A stretch of 21,450 nt of DNA, from assembly GCA_016193065.1 (NCBI GenBank), contig JACPSX010000007.1, positions 1 through 21,450 on the forward strand, read 5' to 3'. Source of the stretch: Candidatus Tectimicrobiota bacterium. GTDB lineage: Bacteria; JACPSX01. The notes under the pieces were generated by a model. It worked only from the letters and a program-made list of their open reading frames with translations, ran no database searches and had not been told where the DNA came from. Positions 14,445 to 20,734 of the stretch are shown here, piece by piece (within the stretch, counting starts at the first letter, position 1; each line of letters begins with the position of its first letter). A program made the translations under genes and the position numbers.

Positions 14445-15890
14445 CTAAGGCAAAAGCGTCCGGGAAACACGGAACCCACTGCTGTTGTTCCGTAGCGTGG
14501 TGCTGTTCACGAGCCGAATGGCGGAGCGGAGGAACCCCGGTTCGTAGTTCCAGGAGCCGCCGCGAAAAAACCGGTGCGAGCAATCGCCGCTCGTCCAGGC
14601 TTCGCCTTTCGCCAGTGCGCCGCTGTAACCGTCGTTCCAACAGTCCTCTACCCACTCCCACACGTTTCCATGAATATCGTATAGACCAAACGGATTGGCG
14701 GTTTTACTCCCTACTGGCTGGGTTCCTCTGCCACCTCTGCCAGAATTGCTCGAATACCAAGCCGTGCCGTCAAGACAGGCCTCGGCGCCACCGCACCACC
14801 ACGCCGTACTTGTCCCGGCCCTTGCAACGTACTCCCACTCCGCCTCTGAGAGCAGCCGGTATTCTTTCCCCGTCTTCTTTGACAGCCAGGCCACATAGGC
14901 CTTCGCATCGTCCCAGCTCACACAAGTCACCGGATCGCGATCCGTCTGCGCGAAGCCGGGATCACGCCAGCTTGCCGCGTCGTTCATTTCATATCTGCCT
15001 CCAGATCTGCCTCTAGTATAGGTGTCACAGTCGCCGGCGGTGGAATGACCGGTGGCGGCGACGAAGGCCGCGTACTCGCCCCGCGTCACCTCAAACTTCC
15101 CCACCGCGAACGGCTGCCCGATCGTCACCTTGTGAACCGGCTTCTCGTTCTCGTATCCGTCGCCGGCGCCCATGTTGAACCGGCCGGGCGGAATCGTGAC
15201 CATCTCCGGGCATTCGGCACAGTCGCGGAATGCGTAGCCCGCCCCAGGAACCTTTGCCACGACCGGCTGGACCAAGGTTGTCGTCGGCAGCTTGGCCGCC
15301 GCGACCTCGGCCTTGGCCGCCTCTACGCTCAAGGGGTCGAGTAGCGCGGTAAGCTCGTAGTGGCGCTTTGCGCCGTGGGCGTCTTTGAGCCGCATCAGGG
15401 TCTCCGCCAGGAAGTAGTGCGCCTGGCCGTTGCCCGGGTCCTTCTCCAGCCCCTGGTCAAACCGTTTGCGGGCGGCCTCGAAGACGCCTTCCTGGAACAG
15501 TTGGACGCCCTGGAAGAACATCTGCCGCGCGGTTTCCAAATCCGTTTGAGACGCCGATGCGGACCGAGCCTTAAGGCTCGCCGCCATCCCCGCCGGGCTG
15601 CTTTCCGACAGCAACCCCGCGCCCACCTCCCGCGCCGCCCGGACAAAGGCCGCGAGCCTCGCCTCGTGATCGGGATTGGCAGCCGTCCACTTGGCATAGC
15701 TCTCCCGCCGCTCTGCCATCCAGGCGCCCAGGTTCTCCTGCGCATCCACGGCCGGCGCGACTGCGCCAGCCAGCAGCCAACACAACAGAACCAACGCGCG
15801 GGCCCTCCATTGGCACAGCGGTGACATAAACGTCCCTCTCGATTTTCTCGCCATCAAGCAACGCCGTTTTCGGACCATGTCATCGCTCAT
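14445..15890 (-). CDS. Exported TPR protein with FGE/SUMF1-like domain, catalytic Cys absent
   Basis: It has 481 residues from the outer start. A Sec-type signal (MSPLCQWRARALVLLCWLL, then AGAVAPAVDA|QE) begins at residue 22. TPR units follow at 117-195, with QGLEKDPGNGQAHYFLAET, and an FGE-sulfatase/C-lectin-like domain at 220-478: PPGRFNMGAG, KFEVTRGEYAAF, RLLSEAEWEYVARAGT, GNVWEWVEDCW, RFFRGGSWN, SGFRVSRTL. Active formylglycine-generating enzymes carry two cysteines just after GGSW; here the stretch is NYEPGFLRS, so sulfatase activation is unlikely and a binding role more plausible. The outer ATG overlaps the upstream TGA (ATGA, 15887-15890). The inner ATG at 15827 has the better ribosome site (GAGAGGGACG) and gives a normal signal peptide; either may be right. 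Confidence 0.85.
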   Translation of the reverse strand: MSDDMVRKRRCLMARKSRGTFMSPLCQWRARALVLLCWLLAGAVAPAVDAQENLGAWMAERRESYAKWTAANPDHEARLAAFVRAAREVGAGLLSESSPAGMAASLKARSASASQTDLETARQMFFQGVQLFQEGVFEAARKRFDQGLEKDPGNGQAHYFLAETLMRLKDAHGAKRHYELTALLDPLSVEAAKAEVAAAKLPTTTLVQPVVAKVPGAGYAFRDCAECPEMVTIPPGRFNMGAGDGYENEKPVHKVTIGQPFAVGKFEVTRGEYAAFVAATGHSTAGDCDTYTRGRSGGRYEMNDAASWRDPGFAQTDRDPVTCVSWDDAKAYVAWLSKKTGKEYRLLSEAEWEYVARAGTSTAWWCGGAEACLDGTAWYSSNSGRGGRGTQPVGSKTANPFGLYDIHGNVWEWVEDCWNDGYSGALAKGEAWTSGDCSHRFFRGGSWNYEPGFLRSAIRLVNSTTLRNNSSGFRVSRTLLP

Positions 15891-17119
15891 TTCTTCAGCC
15901 GCGACTGCGCCAGCAGCGCTTCTTTGCTGTCGGGGGCGAAGTCGACCGTGCGCTGGTAGTGCGTGCGCGCCAGCGCCGTCTTGTTCTGCCGCGCATAGGT
16001 CTCCGCCAGATAGAAATGGGCGACGCCGTTCGCCGGATCAATCTCCAGCCCCTGGGTGAAGCCCCGCACCGCCGCATCGAACTCCCCGGCCTTGAACAGC
16101 TCGAAGGCCTGGTTGAACAGTTTTGTCGCCCCATCGCGCGCGCTTGCGCTCAGATTCTGCGATCTGCGGACATTTTCAGCTCGTTCGGCGGCTTGGGCTT
16201 TGGCTTGATTGGCGACTACCCGGGCTAACTGTTCGGAACTGACTGGCACTAATCCTAAGTCAAGAAGTCTCTCACGCAGGTCAGTTGTGTTATCGGTCTT
16301 TGAAATCTCGGAATTGAGCCGTACAAGGACCGGCTGCGGTGTCCCTGCCGGCACGAAAAAGGCATACGCGAGGGAAGGCGGCTCGAAACCCGGCACGACT
16401 TCCCGGACATTGGGGACATCGGGCAACGCCGGATACCGCTCCGGGCCGGTGACCGCCAGCAGCTTGAGATTTAGACTGGGCATTCGACTGCGCATCATTT
16501 CTATGGGGGCGAACAGCATGGATGCTAAGCCCGCAGTAAGCGCGCTTATGGCTGGGCTGGTGCCCGTGTAAGGCACGTCCGCGATTTCGGCGCCAGTCGA
16601 TCTTTGGAATGCATCGTTCAACAGATGGGCGGCTCCGCCGGCGCCGGTGCTGGCAAAGGACAGTTTTTTCGGATTCCGTTTGGCGTATTCCACCAACTCT
16701 TGAACCGAGTTCGCCGGCACCGACGGGTTGACGAAGAGACCGAATACGGGCTCGGCCACTGACGTAACGAGGGTGAGGTCTCGCTTGGGGTCAAAAGGCA
16801 GGTTCGGAATCGTGCTGGCGAACAGACTGTTGGTCGTCGTGAACAAGACCGTGTGCCCATCAGGCGCCGAGCGAGCGACAGCCTGGCTTCCGACGGCGCC
16901 TCCCGCGCCTGGAATGTTCCGGATCGTGACTGGCTGGCCCATGGTGGATTCAATCTTCCGGGCGATCAGACGCGCGACTATATCGCTGGACCCTCCCACG
17001 GCAAAAGGCACCACGATCTGTATCGGCTTCGAAGGGTAGTCCTGTGAATGAGCACGAAGCGGCACCAGTGCAGCAATGCAAGTTACTCCAATCATGCAAG
17101 CCCATGCGAATCGTTTCAT
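15887..17119 (-). CDS. Bug/TctC-type solute receptor fused to a TPR module
   Basis: The protein has 410 residues. A signal peptide (1-25, cleaved near AHSQ) is followed by a complete tripartite-tricarboxylate receptor domain (about 27-300): YPSKPIQIVVPFAVGGSSD, ARKIESTMGQPV, NIPGAGGAVG, ADVPYTGTSPA and LPDVPNVREVVPGFE are family hallmarks. Such proteins bind carboxylates or other small acids in the periplasm. A charged linker (300-330) then leads to TPR units (332-410) closely similar to those of the next gene (FTQGLEIDPANGVAHFYLAE). Family members normally end at about 320 residues, so the TPR tail is unusual. The start has a ribosome site in a hairpin loop. No TctA/TctB membrane genes are in the window. 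Remnants of a propeller gene lie immediately upstream. Confidence 0.9.
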   Translation of the reverse strand: MKRFAWACMIGVTCIAALVPLRAHSQDYPSKPIQIVVPFAVGGSSDIVARLIARKIESTMGQPVTIRNIPGAGGAVGSQAVARSAPDGHTVLFTTTNSLFASTIPNLPFDPKRDLTLVTSVAEPVFGLFVNPSVPANSVQELVEYAKRNPKKLSFASTGAGGAAHLLNDAFQRSTGAEIADVPYTGTSPAISALTAGLASMLFAPIEMMRSRMPSLNLKLLAVTGPERYPALPDVPNVREVVPGFEPPSLAYAFFVPAGTPQPVLVRLNSEISKTDNTTDLRERLLDLGLVPVSSEQLARVVANQAKAQAAERAENVRRSQNLSASARDGATKLFNQAFELFKAGEFDAAVRGFTQGLEIDPANGVAHFYLAETYARQNKTALARTHYQRTVDFAPDSKEALLAQSRLKK

Positions 17120-17136
17120 GGCATAGCTCCCTATGC
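17120..17136 (-). promoter_or_regulatory. Ribosome site in the loop of a perfect hairpin
   Basis: Read on the minus strand, GCATAGGGAGCTATGC forms a 6-bp perfect stem (GCATAG/CTATGC) with loop GGAG, and the receptor ATG follows after one more base. GGAG is the only Shine-Dalgarno candidate. The same TAG also ends the propeller remnant. Control of translation is inferred. Confidence 0.5.
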
Positions 17137-17399
17137 GGTACTATTTTTCATTGCGCCGGCGGCAATCCGCGCGATTTCCTTCCCGGCGGCAAGGTCCCAC
17201 ACCAGCACCTGGCCTCAATGTGACATTCGGGTAATCCGCATGCGAGGAGACGCGCCACTCGCAAAGGTCCCAGACGAGTCCTGATGCGTGCCGAAGCGTC
17301 ACGAATCATGAGGTTACGGTGTCAAGATTCGGACCTTCGTAGCCCGCGTGGCCCGCGGCTCCGAGGAGGTTAAGCGCCGGGCGTTTTGACGCATCGGGG
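17131..17399 (-). pseudogene. Decayed beta-propeller (WD-repeat) remnant
   Basis: On the minus strand, 17214-17131 reads GQVLVWDLAAGKEIARIAAG, then AMKNSTA and stop: a typical last WD-repeat strand and C-terminus. A second VWDL-coding word (GTCTGGGACCTT) lies at about 17264-17276 in another frame, and several stops interrupt the region. The gene immediately upstream (17400-17933) is a propeller fragment ending abruptly at TAG 17402. I infer one ancestral propeller gene broken by stops and frameshifts, whose end lay 11 bases before the receptor gene. Confidence 0.6.
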
Positions 17400-17933
17400 C
17401 TAGGACTTCCCACCTTTCGGGCTCGAGTCCGGCTGGCAGGCGACGGCCAAGCCCAAATCGTCGTTCACGGCAGCCGTGGCCAGTCCCTGGAACTGGACCA
17501 CGATCGCCAGGTCGTCGGCCCGGACCATGCGGGCGCCACGGGAGTCTCCAGACAGCACCGCGTGACGGCCGGACACCCCGATTCCCGTGATCCCCGGTGG
17601 CAGCGGCTGCTCAGCTCCGGTTTTCCTGTCGTAGAGACGCTGGTCCTTCCCGTCCGCACTTGTGACAGAGATCCAGCGATTGCCATGAAACCAAGCATAG
17701 CCACCGGGCAGGCCGAGGGAAAGGCCGGTTTTCGTGTCGTAAGCACCGATGGAGGTGGTTTTGCCGATGTAGTCGGTAACCAGGAAAGCCTCGCCGTCCG
17801 GCGAAAATTTGACCGTGGGAGAATCGAACGAGCCGACCTCGTAAACGAATCGACACGCCGGCGCCGCCGTCTGCGCTGCCGCGGGCGTAGCGAAAAACAT
17901 AAGTGATGCGAGAAGAAGGAGAATTCGTTTCAT
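17400..17933 (-). CDS. Exported beta-propeller N-terminal fragment
   Basis: The protein has 177 residues. The signal peptide MKRILLLLASLMFFATPAAA is followed by blades of a WD/YVTN-like propeller: VKFSPDGEAFLVTDYIGKT, IGAYDTKTGLSLGLPGG, WISVTSADGKDQRLYDRKTG and LSGDSRGARMVRADDLAIVV. A complete propeller needs more blades. This one stops after about four, and degenerate propeller sequence follows downstream, so it is probably a truncated gene. The start is supported by the internal signal peptide, by a GAGGATAGGA ribosome site and by an ATGA overlap with the TPR remnant before it. The same frame is also open upstream into the Cys-rich protein, so automated calling would merge the two. Residual function is doubtful. 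Confidence 0.6.
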   Translation of the reverse strand: MKRILLLLASLMFFATPAAAQTAAPACRFVYEVGSFDSPTVKFSPDGEAFLVTDYIGKTTSIGAYDTKTGLSLGLPGGYAWFHGNRWISVTSADGKDQRLYDRKTGAEQPLPPGITGIGVSGRHAVLSGDSRGARMVRADDLAIVVQFQGLATAAVNDDLGLAVACQPDSSPKGGKS

Positions 17934-18989
17934 TTTCCTATCCTCGTCCGCGCGATGGCTGCTTCCTTGCTGTCGGGGGCGAAGTCTATCGTGCGCTGCT
18001 AGTGCTGGCGTACCGGCGCCGTCTTGTTCTAGCAGCCAACACATCAGAACCAAGACACGCCCCCTCCATCGGCACAGCGAAATCATGTACATGTCACCTT
18101 TTCCCGCCGGATCGCGGAGCGCCTGCCGCGGGAGCGCGCTTTCATTGAGGTACACCTCGCAGGCCCAGCGGAGCTTCGCCTCGAGCGACTCGCTGTACCG
18201 GGTGTCCTCTCGCGCCCGCATCGCGGTATTCAAGCCTACCGTGTATCCGAAATCGTCGACGGTCACGACTCTCATTACGAAATCGCCGTTTTGGGTGTAC
18301 TCCACCGCGACTTCCGCGAACGCGAAGCGGCATTCGGCCGGAACGGGAATCTTCTCGATCCGCGAGAAGGGGTCATCGGAGCCAGGTGCCCGCAGCCAGG
18401 CCTGCGCCTGTATCGCCTCGTAGGCGCCGGGAAACGCGGTAATGCAACGGTTCGAGACCGCATCGCGCTCTCGGGCATGCCATTCCCACCGCTGCCACTG
18501 CTCGGTCCTGCGCGGATATTCCCTCCGGATCCGCTCCCATTCCGCGGCGTCCATTGCGCGCAAGGTGCCGAAATGCGCGTCGCACTCCGCGCGCGAGGGG
18601 CCACCAGCGAGCGGGTTTTCCGGCAAGGTCGGGCGCCCCGGTCGATCGCTGGCCTCTCTGGGAGGAGCGCTCGGGCGCGACGGCTCCGGCTGGCGCACAT
18701 TAGTTGAGCCGCCCGAGGGCCTCCCTGACGGCCCGCTGGCGGACGTCGCCACTTCGCACCGGGTCGGGGCGCCGGGTATCCCGGGGTTGACGTACCTCCC
18801 GCCGTGGCTAGCGCAGAAAGACGGCGTGACCTTGTACGCCGCGCAGAGTTGTCCACCTTTCCACTCAAACCCCGCAGGGCAGCTTTGCGCTGGAGCCGGC
18901 GCCGGCGCCAACAGCACGCCCGCCACCGCCACCGCGGCAACCCAAACGAACACCGCCTTCACGCCTTTGCCAGTCTGACAGCCCATCAT
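17400..18989 (-). CDS. Secreted Cys/Pro-rich protein, read through into downstream remnants
   Basis: The open frame has 529 residues, but only 1-299 (18989-18093) look like one protein. It has a signal peptide (about 1-35, cleaved near APAQS), a small Cys-rich region (C37, C49, C59, C78), a Pro/Ser/Arg-rich linker (80-135), then an uncharacterised domain with AECDAHFGTLRAMDAAEWE, a Trp/Arg-rich helix and the EVAVEYTQNGDFVMRVVTVD strands. No family was recognised. Residues 300-352 are encoded by REP copy 2 and the TPR remnant read out of frame. Residues 353-529 are the propeller fragment with its own signal peptide. I take the fusion as a product of decay: the native stop was lost at the REP element. 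A real read-through protein cannot be excluded. Confidence 0.6.
   Translation of the reverse strand: MMGCQTGKGVKAVFVWVAAVAVAGVLLAPAPAPAQSCPAGFEWKGGQLCAAYKVTPSFCASHGGRYVNPGIPGAPTRCEVATSASGPSGRPSGGSTNVRQPEPSRPSAPPREASDRPGRPTLPENPLAGGPSRAECDAHFGTLRAMDAAEWERIRREYPRRTEQWQRWEWHARERDAVSNRCITAFPGAYEAIQAQAWLRAPGSDDPFSRIEKIPVPAECRFAFAEVAVEYTQNGDFVMRVVTVDDFGYTVGLNTAMRAREDTRYSESLEAKLRWACEVYLNESALPRQALRDPAGKGDMYMISLCRWRGRVLVLMCWLLEQDGAGTPALAAHDRLRPRQQGSSHRADEDRKMKRILLLLASLMFFATPAAAQTAAPACRFVYEVGSFDSPTVKFSPDGEAFLVTDYIGKTTSIGAYDTKTGLSLGLPGGYAWFHGNRWISVTSADGKDQRLYDRKTGAEQPLPPGITGIGVSGRHAVLSGDSRGARMVRADDLAIVVQFQGLATAAVNDDLGLAVACQPDSSPKGGKS
17930..18086 (-). pseudogene. Remnant joining a signal peptide to a TPR tail
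   Basis: From 18086 the sequence reads MISLCRWRGRVLVLMCWLL, close to the signal peptide of the FGE-like protein (MSPLCQWRARALVLLCWLL). Exactly at 18030/18031 it switches to sequence resembling the end of the receptor-TPR protein: in the shifted frame NKTAPVRQH, stop, QRTIDFAPDSKEA, versus NKTALARTHYQRTVDFAPDSKEA in two parts. By eye, 45 of 56 bases match 15772-15827 and 60 of 69 match 15919-15987. The tail's TGA overlaps the propeller ATG. This looks like an internally deleted third paralog of the TPR family. Confidence 0.75.
18082..18104. repeat. REP-like element copy 2
   Basis: ATCATGTACATGTCACC followed by TTTTCC shares its right half with copies at 14101-14124 and 19059-19081. It lies at the junction between the Cys-rich protein and the TPR remnant. 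On the minus strand it reads GGAAAAGGTGACATGTACATG, offering a ribosome-site-like AAGGTG before two ATGs. Its frame here lacks the stop that copy 1 provides. Confidence 0.6.
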
Positions 18990-19058
18990 GCTCTGCTTCT
19001 TTCTTGCTCTCGCTTCAGCCGCACCTCGGAGAGACCGGTTCGTCGGACTCTTGTAGAG

Positions 19059-19081
19059 ATAATGTGGATGTCGCCTTTTCC
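19059..19081. repeat. REP-like element copy 3
   Basis: ATAATGTGGATGTCGCC followed by TTTTCC differs at a few positions from copy 1 and lies in the same orientation. It directly abuts the stop codon (19082-19084) of the Gly-rich/NPF protein, between that gene and the Cys-rich gene. Confidence 0.65.
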
Positions 19082-20281
19082 TTATTGATTGTTATAGCGC
19101 TGCCTTACGGCAATGGCTGTCGTCGTGTTGCAACCTGACGCGCCCTCGGCGCACGCCCAAACTATTTCCGGTTTATGTCCATGGTAACTGTAGATCCCGG
19201 ACGATGAATCGGGCGCCTTTCCCAATCTGCCCATATCGTACTCTACCGGGCTCTGAAAATTTCTTCCTGAAAAGACATAATTGATCGAGAAGGGGCAGCG
19301 ATTTTGCAGCTTGTAGTTAGCGTCCCTTATATGTGTCACATCGATGCATGATTTCGGATCGCCAATTTGGCCAGGATTTCGATCTTGCGGCGGGCGCGCG
19401 AACGGGTTGTCGGGCGACGGTGCCCCGGCCGACGCGGAGCCGTCGACGAACGGATTATCAGGCGATACGGTTCTCCCGCCGCGGGCAGAGGGGTTCCCGC
19501 TGCCGCCCGCCGGAGACGATATGGTGCTGCCGAAAGGATTCGGAGCGGTCCCGCCAGCGCCTGCCCCGGCCGGCGCCCAGGGATTGATCATGGCCTGGCG
19601 TTTCTTGTCGTCCGCGGCCTTCTCGGCTGCAGCTCGCCGCTTTTTCTCCAACTCTTCGGCCTCGAGCCGCGCCTGCTCCCGCATCTGAAGGCGCTCGCGG
19701 GCATCGCGAATATGATTCTCCATGACGGCCATGTTTCCGCCCTCGCCGTTCTGCTGAAAGTACTGGTATCCGCGCTGGAAGGCGTAAAGAGCCTCCTCAT
19801 ACCGACCGCTGTTGTAATGCTCCAGCCCCTCCTGCTCCGCCTCGCGGCCCAGGCGGTTGTTCTCCTGGCGCTGCTTCTGCTCCTGCTGCCGGCTCATGTC
19901 GCGGAGGATGCCGAGGCCACGCTGCAAGGCCCCCATGCCCTGCTGGAAGCGGTTACCGCCGCCCCCGCCGCCGGAATAACCACCGCCTCCACCGCCGCCG
20001 CCCGAGCCGCTCAAAGAGGCCCAGCATTGCCGGGCGTGGCTCTCGTAGGTCCGTGCCGCCTGGAGGTGAGCTGGATCGCGGTGTTGGTTGTAGAGGTTCA
20101 TGTTCTGCTGGGCGAGGTTCTGCATCTGCTGGCAGTCCGCCGCCGTGGCCGCGACAGCCCCGCGGGGCTGGGACAAGAGCAGGAAGGCCGCCAGAAGCGC
20201 CAATGAGCCGCGAACCGCCGCCGCGAAGTACATGGGAAGACAAAAGGCAACGAGCCGAGCCATTGAAACACTGGATTTCAT
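19082..20281 (-). CDS. Exported Gly-rich, TPR/coiled-coil, NPF-repeat protein, unknown
   Basis: The protein has 399 residues. The N-terminal export signal is long (hydrophobic core 17-36, likely cleavage near AVAA). A helical segment with two Cys (50, 86) is followed by two glycine runs (94-100, 104-109), a Gln/Arg-rich stretch, a TPR-like unit (147-180: EGLEHYNSGRYEEALYAFQR), a charged coiled coil (186-229) and a Pro/Gly linker with three NPF motifs (APNPFG, SPDNPFVDG, SPDNPFARP). The C-terminal domain (311-399) has four Cys (312, 329, 377, 384), suggesting two disulfides in the periplasm or outside. No family was recognised for this domain. The ATG follows GAGGGGGGAAGC. It is the first gene of the minus-strand cluster and has its own promoter candidate. 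Confidence 0.8.
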   Translation of the reverse strand: MKSSVSMARLVAFCLPMYFAAAVRGSLALLAAFLLLSQPRGAVAATAADCQQMQNLAQQNMNLYNQHRDPAHLQAARTYESHARQCWASLSGSGGGGGGGGYSGGGGGGNRFQQGMGALQRGLGILRDMSRQQEQKQRQENNRLGREAEQEGLEHYNSGRYEEALYAFQRGYQYFQQNGEGGNMAVMENHIRDARERLQMREQARLEAEELEKKRRAAAEKAADDKKRQAMINPWAPAGAGAGGTAPNPFGSTISSPAGGSGNPSARGGRTVSPDNPFVDGSASAGAPSPDNPFARPPQDRNPGQIGDPKSCIDVTHIRDANYKLQNRCPFSINYVFSGRNFQSPVEYDMGRLGKAPDSSSGIYSYHGHKPEIVWACAEGASGCNTTTAIAVRQRYNNQ

Positions 20282-20353
20282 GCTTCCCCCCCTCTGCGCG
20301 ACAAAAAAGTTGCCCGATTTGCTTGGCCTAATTGAGAAATACTGGATTGATGA

Positions 20354-20382
20354 AAATTAACCCCTAATCTGCCTTTTGTCAA
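20354..20382 (-). promoter_or_regulatory. Candidate promoter of the Gly-rich/NPF gene
   Basis: On the minus strand, a perfect TTGACA (20377-20382) is followed after 17 bases by TAATTT (20354-20359). Transcription would start about 65 bases before the ATG at 20281. The -10 is weak, but the surrounding sequence is markedly AT-rich. Confidence 0.4.
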
Positions 20383-20420
20383 CTTTTTTACAGGTGTTGA
20401 AAAACCCTGTTTCCAGGCCG

Positions 20421-20595
20421 GTCAAAAAGGTCCCAGATGCGAGGCGCGCGAGAAATCGACGACCTGTCTGCGTGCGGACCTGTCTGCCGTGTCGGCACAG
20501 GCAGGCACGCACAGGCAGAGCGCAGGCGTACCTAAGAAGTACGTCGGAGCGAGGCGGTCGAGCGCAACGAAGCAGATGGGCCTTTTTCAGTTGAC
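20421..20595. repeat. MITE-like element with inverted ends and nested palindromes
   Basis: The left end GTCAAAAAGGTCCCAGATGC (20421-20440) is an imperfect inverted match of the right end, which begins GCAGATGGGCCTTTTTCAG at 20572. Inside are near-palindromes made of CCTGTCTGC and GGCAGGCACGCACAGGCAG words (about 20462-20520), and CGTAC-N7-GTACG around 20527-20543. From memory, sequences with the ...CAGATGGGCCTTTTTCA... end are dispersed in several environmental bacterial genomes. No coding gene is contained. The inner CCTGTCTGC block may be a second repeat nested in the first. Confidence 0.6.
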
Positions 20596-20734
20596 ATGGG
20601 GTCGATGCGTAGGACATATCAGAAGCACAATGTATCTGCGCCACACAACACGTCGGAAGGCCGGACGGACTTCTTGCCGCACTGGCTGCAGGAGCGAGTT
20701 TCCGGTACAATATGGGATTATTCCGAGGGGGACC

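Larger units (their letters stand above)
20282..20734. other. Gene-free region between the NPF protein and fdhD
   Basis: The 453 bases hold a promoter candidate for the minus-strand gene, the palindromic element at 20421-20595, and a short stretch before fdhD with TACAAT (20706-20711) as a possible -10 lacking a good -35. Open frames in the interval show no family resemblance and mostly run through the palindromic element. Confidence 0.55.

Noticed and set aside
14445-15890. Active formylglycine-generating enzyme for a sulfatase
   Set aside because: The Cys pair after GGSW is missing and no sulfatase is encoded nearby.
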